Origin: Prinia subflava
Taxonomy: Eukaryota; Chordata; Aves; Passeriformes; Cisticolidae
Direction of reading: 5' to 3'
Assembly (NCBI RefSeq): GCF_021018805.1
Contig: NC_086258.1
Location: 18,228,192 to 18,292,191, forward strand
Length of the DNA stretch: 64,000 bases
Position numbers and translations under genes: made by a program. Every line of letters starts with the position of its first letter. The first letter of the stretch is position 1. Below, piece by piece: positions 1-11,245 of the stretch. The notes under the pieces were generated by a model. It was not told the DNA's origin and ran no database searches. It was given only the letters and a program-made list of their open reading frames with translations.

Positions 1-145
1 CACAGCACTCAAGATGTGGCCTCACCAGCGCCGAGTACAGGGGAAGAATGACCTCCCTGCTCCTGCTGGCCACACAATTCCTAATGCAGGCCAGGATGCC
101 ATTGGCCTTCTTGGCCTGCATTAGGAATTGTGTGGCCAGCAGGAT
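1..145 (-). mobile_element. CR1 LINE fragment (antisense on this strand)
   Basis: The opening bases read as the antisense of the 3' half of a CR1 element. The phrase order (cacagcactcaagatgtggcc, then gagtacaggggaagaatgacctcc, then a ctgctggccac word, then aggccaggatgccattggcc) is the order known from avian CR1 copies. The element is cut by the window edge. After about position 112 the expected CR1 sequence stops and an inverted copy of positions 61-92 takes over. No reverse transcriptase frame survives, so this is a dead fragment. The family call rests on memory of the CR1 consensus, not on an alignment. Confidence 0.8.
61..144. repeat. perfect 32-bp inverted repeat with 20-bp spacer
   Basis: Positions 61-92 and 113-144 are exact reverse complements over 32 bases, separated by 20 bases (93-112). 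The left arm is ordinary CR1 sequence. The right arm replaces what CR1 should continue with, so it is probably a snap-back copy of the left arm. It could fold into a long hairpin. Confidence 0.95.
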
Positions 146-3100
146 GCAGGATGCAATGCCCGCTGAGAATGAGAGCCAGCAAAGTGCCAGGTCACTGCAG
201 CGCCCTGAGCCGGGCAGGACCTCCCATCCTCAGAAATCCCCCGATGCTCAGAGCTGGGAGCAGTTCCCTCTGTCCTGCTGGAGGTCACTGCACCCTTCCT
301 CCATGCCCAGCTCATGCAGGCTGGTGTGGGCAGCAGCACAGGGATCCCCTGGGAGCACTGCCTGTCCCTGCAGCTCTGCTGGCCCCTCCGGTGATCCCAG
401 AGCCAGTGAAGGACACAGGTACCCAGCAGGGATCTGGGCAGAGGCGCTGCAAATCCAGGCACCTGATAAATGAGCTTTCATAAAGCGCCATGGGAAGGTC
501 GTGAAAACCTTGTCAGACCTCTGGGTCTCAGGTTTTTGAGGTAGAAAAGCGCAGTAGAGCATCGTTGATGCACGTAAAGAATGCAAAATACAGACCCACA
601 CAGGCTTCTGGTCTGGAGGCTGTGTGCACTAAAATTACTCTTCATGGATTCATTGCAGGCTGGGGTAATGTCCCTTTTTAACTCCTTAGTCTGAATCCAC
701 CCTCCTTTGACTTAGCAACACGGCCATTAAGGTGAGCTGGTTGTGTGGACTGCCTTTAGTCATTGGGAAGAACAGGGCAATTCATCCCAGTCTGTGATAA
801 ATCAAGTGATTACTCTGGAGGGATTGGTTTTTTTCTCTTGATTTTAGATGGAGCTTTTGAGTCCAGATTTAAATTAAGCATCTAATTTCTGAAATTCATA
901 GCACAAAATCTCCCTGTGAAGGTGGACATCATTTAGGTTTATCCAGTGTGCAGTCCACTGCACAACCCCTGTGGTGAAATGGCCTTCAGAGGATCAGGCT
1001 CCATCTCATCAGAGGCAAATTCTGGAGGTCAAAAGCTGCTAGCAAGACTAACAGGGATGTTCCTCACTGGGTCTCAGTGGCTTATTTGCCCAAGTGTGAC
1101 CCGAAAATGCTGAGCACCCACAGTGACCATGACCAGCCTCAGGCCAGGCTGTCCACTTGTCCATCTGCACCTGAGGGTCAGCCCTGGAGGTGTGTCCAGG
1201 AAATCCCCACACCTGGGATTTCAGCTCCGTGCACAGGCAGATTTTCAAAGGTGTTCATTTGCCTCAGGTTGCAAAATGCCATTCATTGTACAAGCCTTAG
1301 AGGAATTCACAGAAATGCCTCAGCTGTTTGATTCTGGAGCCTGACTTCCTCGGGGATGTTGTAACCTTGTGTAGGAGCCCTCTTACAGCTCTAGGTACCT
1401 TTGGGAATTTTCTGCTCAACGTCAAGTTATTGTCCTGCTGAAAACGTTAGCATTTGGTTTAACAGTGGAGGGTCTTTTGTGGTCTGAATTACAGCAAATT
1501 TACTTACAGTTTTCATTATTGGAAAGTTCAGGAGAAGGAATTATCCCACCAGGGAGTGCTGTTTAATTTCTGAGAAATCATTTTCTTGTCCTGATATAAA
1601 TTTGATTGTAATGACAGGTAATTGTAGCAATGGTATAACAATGATAAACCGTTGTGGAAATGGCAGTATTTTCAGTGCAACTTTGTGAAAAATCCTTCAG
1701 AATGTAAACTAAATTAAACCAGAAATCCAGCTAGTAATGGACTTAGTTTTTTATGCCATGTTTTGTTCACTTTTTACTCAATAAAAGCTGAGATAAAAGA
1801 GGACAGATGCTGATTCTGGGTCGTAGCTGATGCAATATTTGAACTTGGACAAAAACCGAGTATATGGTCTTAACCTTCTGTTTCATTAGAGTGATTATAA
1901 TCCATTTAGAGATTACAGAGAGATCTTAAAATGTCAGGAACTGTCTTTTCCTATGTACAGCAGAACAAGAAAGGGACAAGAAAAGGCTGAGGGCTGTGTG
2001 CATTGTGGCTTCACAGACCCGAGCCCTACCTGTGGTCTGCTCTCTAAAAAAGTGGCAGTACTGCCATTTTAGAGTCAAAAAAAACACACTCCGATTTTTT
2101 TAATCCAGTGTCCTTGGTGCTTTGAATCCCTGGTTTTCAGTCCTTTTTTCTCTAGAAGAGTCCGGGTTCTTTCTATCCGATTTGGATCTCGTTTGGGCCA
2201 CAGATATCTTAATGTTTTATTTGGACTGAGTGAGTACTTTGCTAATCCCTTTCTTTCAGCTTGGGCTTTGCAGCATCATTTCCACCAACTGTTCCCCTTG
2301 CTGTGCCCTGAGAACACTGCTATTGCCTGCATTTAAATTTCACACCGGTCTAAATGTCGGAGGCTGAGTTCTGGCGTGCAGAATCGAGCGGAGATTCACA
2401 TTTTTAAATTAGCAGACAGTGCAAATGAACGGCTGGCTCTTCCCTGGGGAAATATTCTGGATCTGCTCAGTACTACAGCCCTGAAAAGGGGGCTGCTGCT
2501 GGTAATGACACAGCCTTGGCTGGGGCCTCTGCAGCACAGGGAGCTGGAGGTGTTTGCCAGGGCAGGGGGAAAGCCCCAAGCGCTCCCCCGGGAGAGCAGC
2601 GCGGATGTTTGCCCTCGCTCCAGATCTCCTCTCCCAAGGAAACAATGCAAAAGCCAAACCCTCTCCAGCTCTCACCCCTTGGTTTCTGTCTCACAGTGGG
2701 CTCTTCCCATTTTCTAGGTCGGAAAATGGAGCGTTTGAGGAGCGTGGAGAGCAGCAGTGCCCCAGCTCCTCGCCGGCTGCGCTCCTGTGCCGCCGTGGCT
2801 CAGGCACGGCACCAGGATGTGCCTCCCTCTTCTTGAGGGGAGATTTCTTTTCTTCCCTATTTTGCTGAATGTGGCTGTCTTGGTGGCAGCTGGCCAAGCT
2901 GGGAAAGCAGATCTGTAAAAATACATGTGTACATATTTATATATGTACTTTGCCAGGTCCCTTCTGCCACCCTTGTGCTAAAGTCACCGTCCCTGTGTCC
3001 TGGCTCTTGGTAGGATAGAGCCCCATGGTCTCCCCTACTCTGCATCCTCCAGAGGACCCAGAAAAATGAGGAGGTCAAGAAGAGACTTTGCTGAAGCAGG

Positions 3101-6100
3101 AAATCTCTATAAGAGGTTTTTGGTCTCCAGCTCAGAGAGGAAAGCTGAGAAAACCTGAATTTTTGGAGAGGGGACGGCATATCCAAGGCATGAGAAATTG
3201 ACAGGGAATTATCTGATCAACCCCTTTGATGGGATTAAATAAAAAGTGAAAAATAAATGCTTTTCTCTATGTTTCTTTGTCACTATTGCTAAAATATTGA
3301 AGTTTAAACAAGGAGGCTTTTAATGGAGGGTTGTCTCACAGGGTGTATTGTATTCACTGGAGTTTGCTCTCTCCTTGGCTAATTATATATATTTATCCAT
3401 CTTATTGAAAGCTTCTCCAGGGCAAAGAGATGCTGGTTTATTTCTTTATTTAATAAAGGAAATGCATAGTGGAAAGAGATCTGTTAAATATCAAGGCAGT
3501 TCAGTCTCTGATACTCCTGCTCTGGCAGGGGCTGGGAGGGGACATTGCAGAGGGGACATTGGCAGGAGTGAGGAACTCCCACCTCCAGAGGCATGGCTGA
3601 GGGCAGGAGGGAGGGAAACCTGGGCTAGGACATCTCATTTGTGGTTTGGGCTGAGACTCCCTCGAGGATTTTGTGGGGATCCCCCATTTCCTTAGGATCC
3701 ATTGATGAGTCACGTCCAGCCCCTTTCCTGCTCACTGCCTGCTCTAGGTGATGGCACTGTAGCTGTTATTCCCCTCCTCCTTCATCCACCCAAACTCCTC
3801 TTCACGTGCCCAGGTTTCAGCAAACATCCTGTCTCCCTTAAAAACGTGATAAAGGCGTGATCTCCTGTGCACTGTTGCAGCACTTGCAGCATTTTGGGGC
3901 AAAGGGCTCCAAACCAGAACCACCAGGTGCAGGCGGGACCAGCCCCCTCTGATGTCTCTCCGTGTGCCATTTGCAAGGCTAAAACTTAAAACCCATCAGT
4001 GGAGGAGGAGCCCTCAAACATCCCCTCCCCAGGTGAATCTGTGCTTGCTTGCAGGCTCTGCACCCTCCCCAGCTGCTCCCTGTCCAGGCTGGCTGGTGTA
4101 TTTATGTGATGTTGCTGTCACACCCCTGGGGACAGAGGGTGGGCTCAGGGCTTGTCAGGAAGATCCCAACATCCAGCAAACATTGGGGGTCTCCAGCTGC
4201 CTTACACGGGGGGCTGCATTCAGTCAGGATGCTCTGGACATGAGCAGAAGTCCTTTTGCAGTGCTGGAGGGGCACATCAGGGCTGTGCCGGGCTGTGCTG
4301 CCAATCTCAGGGACCTCAGTGCACCCAAAGCACCCGCAGATCTCACCCAGCAGCAGCCTCGGCTCCTTTCTGCTCGATGAAAGCATTTCAGACACAAACC
4401 TGCTGCACCGAATGTGTGGCTGTTCCATTAGTGCCTATTTTAATCACAGAAATGTAACACTGTGAGAAAAATCACAGGGACTGGCCCGGGCAGGAAGGCG
4501 TCCGTGTGACACGGTCACAGCACAGTGTCATTATGGCCTGCCGGGGAGCAGCACTCATTTTCCTGCCAGGAAGGGTTGTTTCTCTGCTTGCAACTGTCAC
4601 ACTCATGAATCCATGGAAATGGCACAAATACGGGGGGTTATTTTCTATCTTATCAATTTTGTTTTGAAGCTTGGTGAAAAAATGTGAGATCTTCATTTGA
4701 AGCTGCTGCCAGACAGCGATGTGCTGGCTCCTTGGACTTTTTTACATCCTAATGATGCTGCTTTATTTATTTTTGCTTAGCTACCCAGCCGAGCATCGTA
4801 TGTTTTCTTCTGCAGGGAGATGAGCTCTCGGGAGTGTCTTCTGCTTTATGGCTTCATGCAGATTCTGCAGCTCTGGGCTGTCACTGTCACTTATGCATTT
4901 GCCTTCTGAATCAGAGGGGGCTGTGGTCCTCATGCCTGGAGCGTTTCTTTGGGAATAACTGCTCTAGGTCAGGATAACTGCTAAAGGGCTGCACTGCTCT
5001 TTGGATTCACGTCCTGGCCTGGCAGCACCAGCACAGGGATGACATCATATGAGGTGATGTGGCTCCAGGCTTGGACTCCATCATCCATCCCCCCTCCCAG
5101 CTCTCCCTTTCATCCTGGCTAGCCACCCTCGAGGTGTGCTTTGTCTTTAGGCATCCCCCTCATCTCCCATGAGAAGCAGAGTGAAGCAGTGCGAGGTGAG
5201 ACAGCTGGATTTTAGCAGAAGAGCGCAAATGCAGTAAACAGAATTTTGGCAGTCGCTTCTGTGTGGAAGCTGAGATGGATCCCTGGGTTAAATCACCCAG
5301 ATCTTCATGAGCTGTCCCTCCAGATTCCCTGTGCAGCTGCTAGGCAGTGCTAGTGCACAGCTCAGCTCCTGCTAAGGTGCATGTCAGAAAATAGGTCAGA
5401 TGGGTTGTGCTTTCAATGTGCTCATTTTCCTACGGGCGGTTGTGCTGATGAGCACAGATGCAGATACTCCTGCGTGTCTGGAGAGGAGGGGAGCACCCAC
5501 CCTGGGAAACCAGGGCATTGTTATGTGGGAAAGGATGCTGAGAGCATTCCCTGTTTTCCCAGGTAGCATCAATCTCCCACAGCCACAGCTGCCTCGGGGT
5601 TTAGTGCCTGTAACAAGCCCCAAAGCAGTGTCAGGCACACTGAGCACACTGAGCTGCCAGGGTGCAGTTCCTGCCATGCTGACCTGTGTCCCCAGGGCCC
5701 CCTGGGCTTGGGGACTGATGGCAAACTGCACAGAAACTGTTCACAGCAATTCCTGCCCAGGGGAGTGGTGGGAGAAGCCTGAGCCTGGTGCCTGAGCGTC
5801 GAGTCTCCTGCTGCCCCTCTTCCCTCCTGGAGCAGCAAACTCCTTTATGAATGTTTTTCAGAGAAAACAGCACCCTGTGCCCTGCTCACCCCTGCCAACA
5901 ATTGGGCTGGTTGCTAAGGAGCTCCTGTGAGAGAGGAGGGGTGGGGAAGCCTCTTTTAGGGGAGATGTCAGCACCCAGACCCAGCCTGGGTGGCCCCTTC
6001 CCAGCAGCTGGAGGTGTGAGGAGCAAGGGCAGTGCACTGTGCTTAGGGAATGCACTCAGTTTTAATATTTGGAAATTCGACTGCCATCTGATTGGGGCAG

Positions 6101-6600
6101 GAGCACAGAGGGCTGTGCAGCAGTTCGATATTGGTCAGGAGAGGTAAAATAACCAACTCAGGGAGATGATAATGCCAGAGACTGAGGATTTAAGAGGAGG
6201 TAAGCAGTGTTTTCAGTTTAGAGCCTTTCCCTGTGTCCTGTCTCTGCAAGCCCTTGTCCCCAGTCCTTCTCCAGCCCTCCTGGAGCCCCTTTAGGCCCTG
6301 GCAGGGGCTCTGAGCTTTCCCTGGAGCCTTCTCCTCTCCAGGTGAGCACCCCCAGCTCTCCCAGCCTGGCTCCAGAGCAGAGGGGCTCCAGCCCTTGGAG
6401 CATCTCTGTGGCCTCCAGCAGCTCCCCACCCTTCTGATGCTGGAAGTAGCTCCAGGCGGGAGGCCAGCAGCACAAATCCTCACTCCTGGGCACAGGAGAG
6501 CAGCAGCAGCAGCCCAGGGGCTGAGCAGAGCCTGCAAAGTGCTCTGGGTGCACTCCCTTCCTGCCCTGGCACGGGCAGGGAGAACTTTGCAGATCAAGGG
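145..6600. other. unannotated non-coding stretch
   Basis: No gene could be supported here. Open frames are all short (under about 145 codons), overlap on both strands and show no recognisable domain. Parts between about 1.4 and 2.3 kb are AT-rich with few CpGs and look like ordinary intergenic or intronic sequence that might include conserved non-coding blocks. The 2.4-6.6 kb part is more GC-rich. No tandem array and no clear interspersed repeat was seen. Confidence 0.5.
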
Positions 6601-6601
6601 G

Positions 6602-7162
6602 GGGTGTGTCTCTGTGTGTGTGTCTGTCTGTGCCTGTGTGTGTGTCTGTGTGTCTGTGTCTGTGTGTGCATCTGTGTATGTGTGTCTGTGTGTCTGTGTC
6701 TGTGTGTTTGTCTGTCTGTCTGTGCCTGTCTGTGTTTTTGTCTATGTATCTGTGTGTCTGTCTGTGTCTTTCTGTGTCTGTCTGTGTCTGTCTGTGTCTG
6801 TCTGTGTGTCTGTCTCTGTCTGTCTGTGTGTCTGTCTGTGTCTGTGTGTCTGTCTGTGTCTGTGTGTGTGTCTGTGTCTGTATGTGTCTGTGTATCTGTG
6901 TCTCTGTCTATCTGTGTCTGTCTGTCTGTGTGTCTGTGTCTGTGTGTCTGTGTGTCTGTGTATCTGTCTGTCTATCTGTCTGTGTGTGTGTCTGTGTGTC
7001 TGTCTGTGTCTGTCTGTGTCTGTCTGTGTCTGTCTGTCTGTGTGTCTGTCTGTCTGTGTCTGTATCTGTCTGTCTGTGTCTGTCTGTCTGTCTGTGTCTG
7101 TCTGTGTCTGTCTGTCTGTGTGTCTATCTGTGTGTCTGTCTGTGTCTGTCTGTCTGTGCACA
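6602..7162. repeat. (TG)n/(TCTG)n compound microsatellite, about 560 bp
   Basis: The tract consists almost only of TG and TCTG/TCTGTG units with occasional A or extra T. On this strand it is a pure T/G/C tract with almost no A. It is open in all three forward frames and gives long cysteine/valine/serine-rich or threonine/aspartate/arginine/glutamine-rich pseudo-proteins, none of which is a gene. Such alternating purine-pyrimidine DNA can adopt Z form and is usually highly length-variable. Confidence 0.97.
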
Positions 7163-7370
7163 GCCCGCCCCGCCCGCCCCTCCCGTGCTCAGCCCCGCAG
7201 CGCCGGCCGCGCCTCGGGCGAGGGGAGCAGGGGGAATTTGGGGGTACGGGGAGAAGCGCGAGGGGACCCCGGCAGCCCCCGAGCCCGGCAGCAGCGCTGG
7301 CACCGCCCGCGGGGAGCGGCAGAGGAGGCGATGCTTTATTGGCGCTGGGTTATGGAAGGGGCAGGCAGCT
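7162..7370. other. short CpG-rich patch beside the TG tract
   Basis: Immediately after the TG tract come about 200 bases rich in CpG and in GC-box-like words (cccgccccgcccgcc, gcgccggccgcgcc). It is short for a CpG island and I see no exon or initiator attached to it. It might be a small regulatory element or simply a GC-rich remnant. Confidence 0.4.
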
Positions 7371-7588
7371 GAAGGCGACGGGCTATTGTCTGAGAGGGGA
7401 AATTTATTGCAGGGCAACACACAAAGCCTAAATTAGGCTACCCAGGAAAAGGAGGGAAAAAAAAAACCCCAACCAACAAAAACCCCTTGGTGTGTGTGAT
7501 ATGTATGCAGAGCTTGTCATATCGAGTAATGTAGTGCAATAAGGCTGAACCAGGCAGTAATGGGCTGTGTGGCTGCTGCTCTGCCTCC

Positions 7589-7630
7589 CTCTCTCTCTCT
7601 CTCTGTGTTTTTGTTGTTGTTGTTGTTGTT
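7589..7630. repeat. (CT)n followed by (TTG)n
   Basis: About eight CT units at 7589-7604 are followed by a TG step and then about seven TTG units at 7610-7630. Confidence 0.9.
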
Positions 7631-7699
7631 CTTGCAGCAGGACCTTAATGGTGTTCTTTAAACAGATGCTTGAGGAGTCCTACTCCAGCGAGCAGTGAT

Positions 7700-7766
7700 T
7701 AAAAAAAAAAAATCAAAAAAAAAAGAGGGAAGAAAAAGAGGAGAAAGGAAAAAAAAAAAAAAAAAG
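7700..7766. repeat. A-rich polypurine tract
   Basis: Runs of 12, 10 and about 17 A, joined by short G/A stretches, make a near-continuous polypurine tract. It could be a low-complexity expansion. No retrocopy was recognised upstream of it. Confidence 0.85.
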
Positions 7767-7769
7767 ACG

Positions 7770-10730
7770 GGGGGAGAAATGCTAAAAGCATAAGATTGGC
7801 AGAAATCATTTTTCAAAAGAAAAGAGCTTGGGGGTGGGGACGAGCTGGGAGAAGACTGTCAGACTGTGGAAAAGTTTAATAAATTCCATGTCACTCTAAA
7901 GACCGTCATGTGCAGAGTTGCCCAAGGCCAATAAAACCCGATAAACCTCTGATAGGCTGGCTCTGCTGCACGGGCACGCGTTATTGCTTTGATACCTTAC
8001 ACAAAAATAGGGTGCTTTTTTGTTGTTTTTGATATGGTAAGAGGCCTTGCAGTGTGCTGTTCTTTATAAGAGATATATATAAAATCCATGATAAAAACAC
8101 CAAAGGATTGAAGTGTGTAGCTGTCATCAGTTACTATTTAACTGAGCGAAACATGTTAAAAGCAGCAACAATACAATATAGCAGTGAACGCATGAGAGCT
8201 CAGGCAATCTTCCTCCCACATTTAAGAGAAAGTGCTTTTTAAAACTGTAATCTTGGTCGGATTCGTGGGGAGGGGGAGCAGGCAAGATGAAGAGAGCAGG
8301 GAGAAACATCTCTTATTTTTGTTTAACTTCAGCAAGTCATTTATTTGCCTGATGTGGCAAGCCTTGGAGTATTTGCCTAATTTTTCTCCCAGGAAGGGCC
8401 TGGCTGAAGGAAGGTGGTGAGGCTGAGGCCAGCCTGGTTCTCAGCACGGGATGGGGGTCTCAGGTGCCAGCCTGGGGGGCAGCAGCATCACCCGTGCTCC
8501 CACCTTTGGGTGGTCCAGCTGAGCTCTCCCAGCCTTTATTTCCTGCACCCCGTGGTTCCTGTGGGAGCACAGGGATGATGCTCAGGGCACCTTGGCGTGG
8601 TGCACCTTGGCACACTGGAAAAGGGCTGCTGGAGCAGCAAATTCCTTGCTGGGAATCAAGGTGGTGTTTTCACCAGTGCTGAGGCAGGTTCAGGTCCTTG
8701 CCTGTGATCCCTGAGCTTTGAAATGAGCTGGGAATGTCCATTAAAAACAGGGTGAAACTGCCTTGCTCCTGCCCAGGGGTGCAGCACCAGCTCCTGCCAG
8801 GGCAGGCCCAGTTTTCTTGGTGTCCCTCTGAACCCCAGTAAAAGCAGAGGATGTGGGGAGGGCAGGGGAGCCCCCAGATGGGCAGCGTGGGGCTGTGCTG
8901 GTGGGGCAGGCTGGCCCCAGGGTTTCTGTGCCAGTTCTCCAAGCCCTTTTCCTTGCCCTGGAGGAGCTGGATGGCAGAGCTGGATCCCCACTGTCCCACA
9001 GTGCAGCACCACAACTTCTCTATTTATTACCCATTTTTTCTCTTTTGCTCCTATTTGTTGTGCTGGTACCTGGGATACAAACCAGTCATGGATCAAACGC
9101 CCAGTGCCAAACTGGTGGAGATTTGGGGTTTAATGGTTGCCTCTCTAAGGAGCTGGAAGTCACAACCACGAGTCTGGAACAAGTGCAGGAGCCTGCAGAG
9201 AGCTGGGAGCAGCTCCCCCCCAGCCCCGCTCTGAATTTCCACACAACTTTTCCACACATTTATCTCCTGGGCAAGCTGAAGTTTTGCAGGTTTGGGTGTC
9301 TCTACAAAGCTGAATAGTTGGAATATCTGGGCAAGGGCAGGTTGGTTGGCTGCAGCAGGCAAGGCAGTGTAAGGAACTCTTTTTTTCTATTGTTATATGA
9401 GAAGTATTTGCAGGGTGTCATTTCCAAAGATGAAGTTTGGCCTGGGAAGAGCTGCTGTTGAGAAGTGCTTCTCATTGTTCTGCAAGAAATTGGATTTGAT
9501 TCATCTGAGTTATGAACCTTTGATAATCATAAGCTTACCATAGCCAATACATTTTTCTCCTAAACTCACAGCTGTTTTCTGTAATTTTCTCCCTCATCCA
9601 GACACAAATTTCACAGGGAGAAACACAACTCCAGAAAGATCCTCCTCTTCCCTCAGTGCCACAGGAAGGTGCTCATTTACAGGCTTTGCAAAACACACAC
9701 AAATACAGGCTCACTAAATGAGGGGGCTTTGTCTATTTTCCCCCTCTGGAAAGTACTACAGATCTTCCTGAAGGATCTTTGGAGCAAAAGTTACTGAGCT
9801 TGAAATTTAGTTCCAGCCACTTGGAAGATCCAAGCTGACACTCCTGCTCTGCTGGGGAACTTTGGGTGAGTCACTCAACCTCTTGTCCTTTCCCTGGCCA
9901 AAGAGAGCCAGGACTTTGCCTTTTTTTCCACAACTCTCTGCCTTTGCCTATTAAAATACAAAATCTCTTGGGTCTGGGAGATGCAGTCCAGGATGATCCC
10001 TCTCTCTTGTATTTTATTTGCAGCATCTGTGGAAGGACAAGCTATGGGCACCCCAGCAGCATTTTACAGAGGGAGAAAACGTGCCTTTATCCAACATGTT
10101 GTTTCTGGTGAGATGAAAAGGCAAAATTCCTGTTTGCATAAAGCTGTGCCTCATCTCTCCTCTGGCTTCCTTCAGCTCAGCTCAGCACAGGCAGGATATG
10201 CTTATACAGATACCTGCAGAAGGGAGAGGTAAAGAAAAGGATCTGGAAATGTTTAATGTTGTCCACATATCAGCAGAGTTCACTCTGTTCATCATAATCC
10301 CATTTTCTGCCTCAGACGTGTCATTACTGCCCACCGGATTTGGGGAGATAGCAGCAGGAAATGAGCTGGAAAAACATCAGACACTTTGGCTCTTTTTTTA
10401 AAAAAAGTCATTAACACCTTTAATATATTTAATGAACTGCAAGCAGCCCTCGGAGTGGAGAAGGATAAATTCTCTGCGGGTGAGACAGTGAAGGGAGGCT
10501 CTGCTGAAAGGCAGGAGGAGAATGCTGGGTTTATTTGGGCTGGAGGGCAAGGAGAGCTGAGGGCAAGGCCTGTCCAAATGGCAAAGAAGGGAGATGACAA
10601 AGGCAGGAGAGTGTGGTTCCCTCTCCTCAGGGCCCTCCCTGGGCAAATAGAGGTGGGCAAGTGGCTTCCACCTGTGCTGCCCTTCATCAGCAACATTGCA
10701 GTGCTTGCAGAGGTGTCACCACCACGAAGG
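7770..10730. other. unannotated non-coding stretch
   Basis: No gene supported. The part from about 7.85 to 8.35 kb is AT-rich with several homeobox/GATA-like words (ccaataaaacc, ccgataaac, tgatagg) and reads like a candidate conserved non-coding block, but conservation cannot be tested here. The 8.4-10.7 kb part holds only short overlapping open frames. Confidence 0.4.
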
Positions 10731-10732
10731 TG

Positions 10733-11245
10733 CAATCACCTGCCTGTTGTGCACCTCTGAGAGGCACCCATCACCTGTGTGCACCCCTGAGAGAGGCACC
10801 CATCACCTGTGTGCACTTTGAGAGAGGCACCCATCACTTGTGTGCACCCCTGAGAGAGGCACCCATCACCTGTGAGCACCCCTGAGAGGGGCACCCATCA
10901 CCTGTGTGCACCCCTGAGAGAGGCACCCATCACCTGTGTGCACTTTGAGAGAGGCACCCATCACCTGTGTGCACTCCGAGAGAGGCACCCATCACCTGTG
11001 TGCAACCCTGAGAGAGGCACCCATCACCTGTGTGCACTTTGAGAGGCACCCATCACCTGTGTGCACCCCTGAGAGGGGCACCCATCACCTGTGTGCACCC
11101 CTGAGAGGCACCCATCACCTGTGTGCACCCCTGAGAGGGGCACCCATCACCTGTGTGCACCTCTGAAGGAGACACAGCCTCACCTGTGTGCACCTCTGAC
11201 AGATCCACGCCCTCACCTGTGTGCATCTCATCCACACCCTCACCT
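10733..11245. repeat. minisatellite, unit about 30-34 bp, about 17 copies
   Basis: Tandem copies of a unit of the form gaggcacccatcacctg followed by tgtgcacccctga, with lengths of 30-34 bp. Variants are mainly cacccctga versus cactttga, and the last three copies are more divergent. Nearly every copy carries a CACCTG E-box and most also carry GTGCAC. Open frames across the array (for example 10613-11166) are products of the repeat, not genes. Confidence 0.96.

Noticed and set aside
6395..7436. Open frames of 139-325 codons on both strands, cysteine/valine/serine- or threonine/aspartate/arginine-rich
   Set aside because: They are direct translations of the TG/TCTG tract, which has no stops in its repeat; no domain and no conserved flanking sequence.
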